DNA from: a virus
DNA length: 25,649 nucleotides
Direction: 5' to 3' (one strand)
Virus record (IMG/VR): IMGVR_UViG_3300032246_000638
Span: 1 to 25,649 of that record
A program made the position numbers and the translations under genes. Below the pieces are notes generated by a model. That model did no database searches, was not told the origin of the DNA, and worked only from the letters and a program-made list of their open reading frames with translations. Positions 20,885 through 25,649 of this stretch are shown piece after piece. The first letter of the stretch is position 1; each line of letters starts with the position of its first letter.

Positions 20885-20981
20885 TGACAGGTCACGGTGA
20901 CGATGGTGTCAGAAGAATTTTATTTTTTTTTTAATGAAAATCACTATTCCGCTACCAGATAAAAGGTGACATTATTAGTCA

Positions 20982-20996
20982 TACGCAATCTGCGTA
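20982..20996. promoter_or_regulatory. Dyad TACGCA-ATC-TGCGTA upstream of pqqA
   Basis: A perfect six-base inverted repeat with a three-base loop lies nine bases before the pqqA ribosome binding site (AGGAGA, 21005-21010). A second imperfect dyad TGAC-N7-GTCA lies at 20967-20981. Either may be an operator or a leader hairpin. I see no convincing -35/-10 pair for pqqA. Confidence 0.45.
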
Positions 20997-21016
20997 ATCT
21001 AACCAGGAGATCTATC

Positions 21017-21088
21017 ATGTGGACAAAACCAGCAGCGACTGAAATGCGTTTCGGCTTTGAAGTAACAATGTACGTAATGAACAAGTAA
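21017..21088 (+). CDS. pqqA: PQQ precursor peptide PqqA
   Basis: This is a complete 23-residue frame with AGGAGA six bases before ATG 21017. It starts MWTKPA and contains GFEVTMY, so Glu15 and Tyr19 are in the exact spacing and numbering of known 23-residue PqqA peptides. Those two residues are the carbon backbone of pyrroloquinoline quinone. The radical-SAM enzyme PqqE links them on PqqD-bound peptide, and proteases, PqqB and PqqC complete the cofactor. An Arg at position 11 and the Glu-Val-Thr-Met-Tyr core also fit. No pqqB-F lies in this window, so the peptide would depend on host enzymes. The gene has its own intrinsic terminator and stands alone between a noncoding region and the terminase genes. 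It may be a phage metabolic gene, or host DNA recently acquired. Confidence 0.92.
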   Translation: MWTKPAATEMRFGFEVTMYVMNK

Positions 21089-21093
21089 TACCT

Positions 21094-21117
21094 AGGGGCT
21101 TCGGCCCCTTTGCTTTA
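21094..21117 (+). terminator. pqqA: Intrinsic terminator of pqqA
   Basis: AGGGGC (21094-21099) and GCCCCT (21104-21109) pair over a UUCG tetraloop and are followed by TTTGCTTT. The hairpin begins six bases after the pqqA stop, so pqqA is a separate transcription unit from the terminase genes. Confidence 0.88.
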
Positions 21118-21121
21118 TCCC

Positions 21122-21150
21122 TTGACAATCTCCACAATTCAAACTACCAT
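21122..21150 (+). promoter_or_regulatory. Promoter of the packaging operon
   Basis: A perfect TTGACA (21122-21127) is followed by a 17-base spacer and TACCAT (21145-21150), which matches the -10 at four of six positions. The predicted start falls at about 21157, the first base of the terminase small subunit ATG, so the transcript may be leaderless. No ribosome binding site precedes that ATG. Confidence 0.6.
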
Positions 21151-21156
21151 GCGAGC

Positions 21157-21561
21157 ATGACATTCCTCTCGATACCTTTTTCGCCACGCGAGTTGAAGGC
21201 AACTGAGTCTCGCTTACAGGCCATCTACGATGCAGCAAAGCTTGGGTTGAAGAACGACTCTCTGGCGTTAGCTGCAGGGATGATGCCGTCCGAGTATCGG
21301 CAACTCTGCCAGGTCGACCCTGTTGCAGAGATGGCGGCACAAAAAGGTAAAGCTGACGGTGAAAAAGAGATGGCGCAGCATCTAGTGGCGGCAGCCCGTG
21401 AAGGCGACGCTAAGTCAGCTCTCGCTGTGCTACAGCATGTACACGGCTGGACGGCCAAGACTGAGATCAGCGTGGATGTGTATCAGAAAATAAGTATTAC
21501 TCAAGCTTTGCAAGAAGCTCAATCGCGTGTTATTGAAGGCACCGTCGTAGACAACGAATAA
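21157..21561 (+). CDS. Terminase small subunit
   Basis: This encodes 134 residues from ATG 21157. The N-terminal part is helical and could form a helix-turn-helix (ATESRLQAIYDAAKLGLKND, then LALAAGMMPSEYRQLCQ), as in small terminase subunits that recognise the packaging site. The middle (GEKEMAQHLVAAAREGDAKS) and HVHGWTAKTE are typical of the family. The gene lies directly before the large subunit with a one-base TAATG overlap, which is the usual order. It would form a ring that selects phage DNA and stimulates the large subunit. No Shine-Dalgarno sequence is visible, but a promoter ends seven bases upstream. Confidence 0.8.
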   Translation: MTFLSIPFSPRELKATESRLQAIYDAAKLGLKNDSLALAAGMMPSEYRQLCQVDPVAEMAAQKGKADGEKEMAQHLVAAAREGDAKSALAVLQHVHGWTAKTEISVDVYQKISITQALQEAQSRVIEGTVVDNE

Positions 21562-23087
21562 TGCAACTACCTATATATAGCTCGGATGAAGAACAGTTAT
21601 TGATGTCACGTCTGTGGGACCCGCGTGTTGCGGACGACCCTGAAGCGTTCGTGCTGTTCGCGTTCCCGTGGGGTCAAGCCAACACGCCATTAGCAAAGTT
21701 CAGGGGGCCGAGACAATGGCAACGCGACGTGCTAAGAACAATCGCCAAGCACATCAAAGATAATCAAGGGCAAGTCGACATGACAACGCTACGTGAGGCA
21801 GTCAGCTCAGGGCGGGGGATCGGTAAGTCGGCGCTAGTCAGTTGGCTAATACTGTGGATGTTAACGACACGGATAGGGTCAAGCGTAGTGGTGTCAGCTA
21901 ACAGCGAGTCGCAGCTCAGGTCAGTCACATGGGGCGAGCTGACTAAGTGGCAGGCCATGATCATCAACGCGCATTGGTGGGAGATCAGCGCAACTAAGCT
22001 CGTGCCAGCCAAGTGGGTGTGTGAGCTAGTCGAGCGCGACCTCAAGAAGGGGACGCGGTACTGGGCGGCTGAGGGTAAACTGTGGTCAGAGGAGAACCCA
22101 GACAGCTACGCGGGTGTGCATAACCACGACGGCATGATGTTAATATTTGATGAAGCGAGTGGTATACCTGACGGCATTTGGTCCGTGGGGGCAGGCTTCT
22201 TCACGGAGAACATATTAGATCGGTATTGGTTCGCGTTCAGCAACCCGCGCCGTAATCAAGGCTACTTCTTTGAGTGTTTCAACTCTAAGCGTGACTTTTG
22301 GCATGGGAGACAGATAGATGCTAGGCAAGTCGAGGATACAGATAAAGCGGTTTACGAACAGATTATTGCCGAGTATGGTGAGGACTCTTCGCAGGCGAGG
22401 GTCGAGGTATACGGTGAGTTTCCATCGGCAGGTGAAGATCAGTTTATCAGTCCTACACTTGTCGAGGACGCTTTCAAACGAGAGAGGTACAAAGATACTT
22501 CTGCGCCGATTGTTATTGGAGTTGACCCAGCGCGAGGCGGTGCGGACAGCACGGTCATCTTAGTGCGTCAAGGCCGTGACATCATTAGTATAAAACGCTA
22601 CCAAGGCGAGGACACAATGTCTATCGTTGGGCGTGTCATCGAGGCAATAGAAGAGTTCAAGCCTGTGATGACAGTCATTGACGAAGGCGGCCTGGGGTAT
22701 GGCATATTGGATAGGCTAACCGAGCAACGCTACAAGGTCAGAGGGGTAAACTTCGGATCACGCGCCAAGAACAGCATCATGTGGGGCAACAAGCGCGCAG
22801 AGATGTGGGGCGCCATGCGAGAGTGGCTCAAGACAGCCAGCATACCAGAGGATAGAAAACTAAAGTCAGACCTGACAGGTCCGATGAAGAAGCCAAACAG
22901 TAGTGGTACAATCTTCTTAGAAGGTAAGAAAGAGATGAAGGCAAGAGGCATGGCAAGTCCTGATGCAGCGGATGCGCTATGCGTCACGTTTGCATTTCCA
23001 GTAGCGCATCGTGAGTATGTTGACAAAGGCATAAAAAAGTCGTATGCTAACGGTGGCGGTATATCTAGTTCATGGATGGGAAGCTAA
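21561..23087 (+). CDS. Terminase large subunit
   Basis: This encodes 508 residues. The ATPase domain has Walker A SSGRGIGKSA (82-91) and Walker B LIFDEAS (194-200, with the catalytic Glu). The C-terminal RNase H-like nuclease domain has GVDPARGG with Asp322, VIDEGG with Asp374 and SPDAADAL (466-473) with a third acidic residue. All active sites are intact. It drives DNA into the prohead through the portal and cuts the concatemer. The start overlaps the small subunit stop as TAATG. The gene has a higher GC content and more AGG/GGG words than the tail genes at the left edge. Confidence 0.95.
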   Translation: MQLPIYSSDEEQLLMSRLWDPRVADDPEAFVLFAFPWGQANTPLAKFRGPRQWQRDVLRTIAKHIKDNQGQVDMTTLREAVSSGRGIGKSALVSWLILWMLTTRIGSSVVVSANSESQLRSVTWGELTKWQAMIINAHWWEISATKLVPAKWVCELVERDLKKGTRYWAAEGKLWSEENPDSYAGVHNHDGMMLIFDEASGIPDGIWSVGAGFFTENILDRYWFAFSNPRRNQGYFFECFNSKRDFWHGRQIDARQVEDTDKAVYEQIIAEYGEDSSQARVEVYGEFPSAGEDQFISPTLVEDAFKRERYKDTSAPIVIGVDPARGGADSTVILVRQGRDIISIKRYQGEDTMSIVGRVIEAIEEFKPVMTVIDEGGLGYGILDRLTEQRYKVRGVNFGSRAKNSIMWGNKRAEMWGAMREWLKTASIPEDRKLKSDLTGPMKKPNSSGTIFLEGKKEMKARGMASPDAADALCVTFAFPVAHREYVDKGIKKSYANGGGISSSWMGS

Positions 23088-23088
23088 A

Positions 23089-23370
23089 ATGGCTACAAAA
23101 AAAGCACATGACAAACCTATTGCGCATACCACAAAAGGTAAAGACGCGAACTACAAGCCTACAGATAAAGGCGCTGGCATGACAGCTAAAGGCCGTGCAG
23201 AATATAACGCTAAGAACGGCAGTCACTTAAAAGCACCAGCACCAAGCCCAAAGACAAAAGCAGACGAAGGCCGTAAAGCCTCGTTCTGTGCTAGAATGGG
23301 TGGCGTAGTAAAAAATGCTAAAGGTGATGCACCTAGAGCAAAAGCAGCGCTTAAAAAATGGAAGTGTTAA
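23089..23370 (+). CDS. Small lysine-rich phage protein with FCARM-type C-terminal motif
   Basis: This encodes 93 residues from ATG 23089, just after the terminase stop, with GGGAAG upstream. It is very basic, with Lys/Thr/Gly repeats (TKGKDANYKPTDKGAGMTAK and GRAEYNAKNGSHLKAPAPSP). The C-terminal 35 residues (FCARMGGVVKNAKGDAPRAK, then ALKKWKC) match a motif common in small phage proteins between terminase and portal genes. A DNA-binding or capsid-associated role would fit its charge. No function is established to my knowledge. Confidence 0.72.
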   Translation: MATKKAHDKPIAHTTKGKDANYKPTDKGAGMTAKGRAEYNAKNGSHLKAPAPSPKTKADEGRKASFCARMGGVVKNAKGDAPRAKAALKKWKC

Positions 23371-23379
23371 GGACATATT

Positions 23380-23535
23380 ATGGCAGCTAAACCAGGTTTA
23401 TACGCAAATATCCACGCAAAGCAAGAACGTATTAAAGCAGGCTCAGGTGAAAAAATGAGAAAGCCTGGCGCTAAAGGCGCGCCAACAGCTAAAGATTTTA
23501 AAGACTCAGCTAAAACCGCTAAAAAAGGAAAATGA
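23380..23535 (+). CDS. Small lysine-rich phage protein (51 aa)
   Basis: This encodes 51 residues from ATG 23380, with AAGGA upstream. The sequence (KPGLYANIHAKQERIKAGSG, then EKMRKPGAKGAPTAKDFKDS) belongs to a type of small basic protein that I have seen in many tailed-phage genomes near portal genes. No function is known to me. A lone TGA is followed one base later by the next ATG. Confidence 0.7.
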   Translation: MAAKPGLYANIHAKQERIKAGSGEKMRKPGAKGAPTAKDFKDSAKTAKKGK

Positions 23536-23536
23536 A

Positions 23537-23662
23537 ATGAAAGCTAAACCGTTTGAAAAGTCTAAAAAAGACGTAGAGAAAAAAGGCGTTAAAGAAGGCA
23601 GCAAAAAAGACATGTACGCAGATAAAAAACAATCTAAACCAATGCCTATGAAGAAGAAATAA
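23537..23662 (+). CDS. Small lysine-rich protein (41 aa)
   Basis: This encodes 41 residues from ATG 23537, with AAAAGGAAA in the end of the previous gene serving as ribosome binding site. About 40 percent of residues are Lys (KAKPFEKSKKDVEKKG and a KKK end). No domain is recognised. Its place in a tight chain of four basic genes supports it as real. Confidence 0.65.
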   Translation: MKAKPFEKSKKDVEKKGVKEGSKKDMYADKKQSKPMPMKKK

Positions 23663-23664
23663 TC

Positions 23665-23805
23665 ATGCCATTAAAAAAATCTACCTCACCAAAAGCGTTC
23701 CGTGAAAATGTTAAAGCTGAAATTAAAGCAGGGAAACCAATCAAACAAGCGGTTGCCATCGCGTATTCCGAAAAGCGTTCAGCGGCCAAAAAAGGTAAAA
23801 AATGA
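23665..23805 (+). CDS. Small basic protein, DUF6496-like (46 aa)
   Basis: This encodes 46 residues from ATG 23665. The core (SPKAFRENVKAEIKAGKPIK, then QAVAIAYSEKR) is a pattern seen in many short phage and bacterial proteins of the DUF6496 type. It is probably helical, with a Lys-rich tail. The stop overlaps the GroES-type start as ATGA. Confidence 0.7.
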   Translation: MPLKKSTSPKAFRENVKAEIKAGKPIKQAVAIAYSEKRSAAKKGKK

Positions 23806-24080
23806 GACTTAAGCCATTAAGCGACTGCATTGTTGTAGAGCAAGACGAAGAAAAAGTAAGCAGTATTATTTTTGTACCAGGTGCTAAGAAGTTGTTTAGC
23901 GGATACGTACGCGCAATCGGCCCAGGGAAGAAACTAGAGAATGGAAACTTATCAAATATGGATGTTCAAGTTGGGGATCATATTATGTTTGGTGAGTACA
24001 CAGGTCAAACGACGACTATCGACGGTAAAGATTACCTAATGATGCGTAACACGGAAGTGATTGGACTGATAAATGAATGA
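23802..24080 (+). CDS. GroES-type co-chaperonin
   Basis: This encodes 92 residues from ATG 23802, with AAAGG upstream. It shows the Cpn10 fold: RLKPLSDCIVVEQDEEK, then a mobile-loop segment with the hydrophobic IIF tripeptide (SSIIFVPGAKK), then SGYVRAIGPGKK, VQVGDHIMFGEYTG and a closing YLMMRNTEVIGLI strand. Bacterial GroES is about 97 residues, so the domain is complete. No GroEL is seen, so it would form complexes with host GroEL, as T4 gp31 does, to fold a phage protein, most likely the coat protein. Its position directly before the portal gene, with an 8-base overlap, supports a virion-assembly role. Confidence 0.88.
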   Translation: MRLKPLSDCIVVEQDEEKVSSIIFVPGAKKLFSGYVRAIGPGKKLENGNLSNMDVQVGDHIMFGEYTGQTTTIDGKDYLMMRNTEVIGLINE

Positions 24081-25649
24081 TGATATGGTAACCGTCGGTG
24101 TTGTCGCTAATGGCGGCAACAAGAAAAGCGATCCTAGGGATATGCTGGCTACAATGCGTAGCCGTTTTTCTATGGCGGTTTCTGCATATTCAGAGTCAAG
24201 AGAAGATGAGCTTGACGATTTACGTTTTGAAGCAGGTTCGCCTGACAACCAATGGCAATGGCCTGCGGATGTGTTGGCAACACGCGGTTCAGTACAAGGC
24301 CAAACAATTAATGCTAGACCTTGCTTAACAATCAACAAGTTACCGCAACACGTTCATCAAGTTACTAATGAACAACGCCAAAACCGACCTTCGGTGAAGG
24401 TAATTCCTGTGGATGATAATGCTGACGTAGAGGTTGCAGAGATATTCGAGGGAGTGATTAGGCATATTGAATATATCTCAGATGCAGATGTCGCATACGA
24501 CACAGCATGTGAGAATCAGGTCACCTATGGTGAAGGTTACATCCGTGTACTAACTAAATATTGCGACGACAATACATTTGATCAAGATATCTACATTGGT
24601 CGCATCCGCAATTCCTTTAGCGTGTACATGGACCCTACAATCCAAGACCCAACTGGCGCTGATGCTGAATGGTGTTTTATTACAGAGGATATGACAAAAG
24701 CTGAATATGAGCGTCAATTCCCTGATGCAGCACCAATTTCATCTATTATGCAACAAGGTGTAGGCGATTCTTCACTAAGCCAATGGTTGACAGAAGATAC
24801 AGTCCGTATTGCAGAGTATTTTTACATAGATCACACGCCTTCTAAGCTAAATCTATACCGTGGCAACATCTCTTTAGTAGAGAATAGCCCTGAAGATAAG
24901 CAAATGAAAGAGATGGGCCAAAAACCTATCAAATCACGTACTGCTGACGTTAAAAAAGTCAAGTGGCTAAAGACAAACGGCTTTGAAATCTTACAAGAAC
25001 AAGAGTGGGCAGGTTGCTACATCCCTGTCGTGCGTGTAGTTGGTAACGAGTATGAAGTAGATGGACGATTGTACGTGTCTGGCCTTATACGTAATGCAAA
25101 AGATGCACAACGTATGTACAACTACTGGGTTTCACAAGAAGCTGAAATGTTGGCATTGGCGCCAAAAGCACCATTTATCGGTTACGGCGGTCAATTTGAA
25201 GGCTATGAGTCTCAATGGAAAACTGCAAACACGACAAATTGGCCTTATTTAGAGGTTAACCCTGACGTAACTGACGGTGCAGGTAGTGTTTTACCGTTAC
25301 CGCAACGTGCGCAACCACCAATGGCTTCTAGCGGTTTATTACAAGCAAAAGCAGGCGCTTCAGACGATATTAAGTCATCTACAGGTCAATATGACTCTAG
25401 TTTAGGTGCAACGAGCAACGAACGCTCAGGAAAAGCGATTTTAGCAAGAGAAAAACAAGGCGATACGGGTACATACCATTATGTTGACAATTTAGCACGT
25501 GCTATTCGCCATATTGGGCGTCAATTAGTAGACTTAATCCCAAAAATCTACGATACAGAGCGTGTTGCACGTATTATTGGCATTGATGGCGAAGTAAAAT
25601 CAGCGAAAATTAACCCTGAACAGCCTGAACCAATCAAGAAAATAGTGAA
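24073..25649 (+). CDS. Portal protein, P22-like, 5' part (3' truncated)
   Basis: The frame starts at ATG 24073 inside the end of the GroES-type gene and is open to the right edge, giving 525 full codons. Recognisable features are RFSMAVSAYSESREDELDDL near 33-52, ARPCLTINKLPQHVHQVTNE, RPSVKVIPVDD, ACENQVTYGEGYIRVLTKY and a later NERSGKAILAREKQGDTGTY. This series is characteristic of the P22 gp1-type portal family. The portal forms the dodecameric channel through which terminase pumps DNA. A second ATG at 24085 is possible, but 24073 is kept for the coupling overlap. The C-terminal part, usually about 150-200 residues more, lies outside the window. Confidence 0.88.
   Translation, partial: MNDDMVTVGVVANGGNKKSDPRDMLATMRSRFSMAVSAYSESREDELDDLRFEAGSPDNQWQWPADVLATRGSVQGQTINARPCLTINKLPQHVHQVTNEQRQNRPSVKVIPVDDNADVEVAEIFEGVIRHIEYISDADVAYDTACENQVTYGEGYIRVLTKYCDDNTFDQDIYIGRIRNSFSVYMDPTIQDPTGADAEWCFITEDMTKAEYERQFPDAAPISSIMQQGVGDSSLSQWLTEDTVRIAEYFYIDHTPSKLNLYRGNISLVENSPEDKQMKEMGQKPIKSRTADVKKVKWLKTNGFEILQEQEWAGCYIPVVRVVGNEYEVDGRLYVSGLIRNAKDAQRMYNYWVSQEAEMLALAPKAPFIGYGGQFEGYESQWKTANTTNWPYLEVNPDVTDGAGSVLPLPQRAQPPMASSGLLQAKAGASDDIKSSTGQYDSSLGATSNERSGKAILAREKQGDTGTYHYVDNLARAIRHIGRQLVDLIPKIYDTERVARIIGIDGEVKSAKINPEQPEPIKKIV

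Noticed and set aside
20880-20915. Possible tRNA-like fold from the GTGAC repeats
   Set aside because: No acceptor stem, anticodon arm or T-loop consensus could be built; only short palindromes are present.
23044-23088. Upstream start for the 93-residue lysine-rich gene
   Set aside because: It would overlap the end of the terminase large subunit and use a non-ATG start; ATG 23089 directly follows the terminase stop and has GGGAAG upstream.

Overview
This window is part of a tailed-phage genome, apparently a podovirus. It carries a P22-type portal, an MCP-proximal packaging module, three predicted DNA-ejection proteins, a tailspike tail end, a family A DNA polymerase and a primase-helicase. 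The left edge cuts into a tail gene and the right edge cuts into the portal gene. The coat and remaining tail genes are therefore outside the window, either beyond the right edge or across the junction of a circular map. No integrase, repressor/cro pair, tRNA or CRISPR array was seen.

Layout from left to right. (1) Positions 1-5466, plus strand: 3' end of a tailspike/tail fibre, a cupin-like protein, then three ejection-type proteins. (2) 5476-6779, plus: lysis cassette made of a coiled-coil membrane protein, an M15 peptidase endolysin, a holin-like protein, an Rz-type i-spanin and an Rz1-type lipoprotein fully embedded in Rz in another frame. (3) 6766-8638, plus: metallophosphoesterase, HNH endonuclease and a small acidic protein, closed by a terminator region. 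(4) 12204 down to 8778, minus: VRR-NUC nuclease, SNF2-like helicase and a chain of small overlapping genes, including a DUF3310-type protein and a winged-helix protein. (5) 12319-18342, plus: DUF2800-type nuclease, a probable ssDNA-binding protein, DNA polymerase and primase-helicase. Arms 4 and 5 diverge from a compact bidirectional promoter at 12205-12290. (6) 20296 down to 18414, minus: a tight array of ten tiny unknown genes with repeated junction sequences, reading towards a bidirectional terminator at 18367-18397. (7) 20297-21016: about 720 bases without a gene, holding a strong leftward promoter with an operator, helically spaced TTGNCA hexamers, four TGGCAATA-N-TGCCA palindromes, a Fur-box-like site and a G-rich tract. 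(8) 21017-21088, plus: a complete pqqA, encoding the 23-residue precursor peptide of pyrroloquinoline quinone (PQQ), with its own ribosome binding site and terminator. (9) 21157-25649, plus: TerS, TerL, four small lysine-rich proteins, a GroES-type co-chaperonin and the 5' part of the portal gene.

The pqqA gene is the most striking content. PqqA is the ribosomal peptide whose Glu15 and Tyr19 are joined and trimmed by host PqqE/F/D/C/B to make PQQ, the cofactor of methanol dehydrogenases and other quinoproteins. No other pqq gene lies in the window, so a phage peptide would have to feed a host pathway. This suggests a PQQ-making Gram-negative host. A methylotroph such as a Methylophilaceae member is my inference, not something the sequence proves. 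The Gram-negative host is independently supported by the two-component spanin pair.
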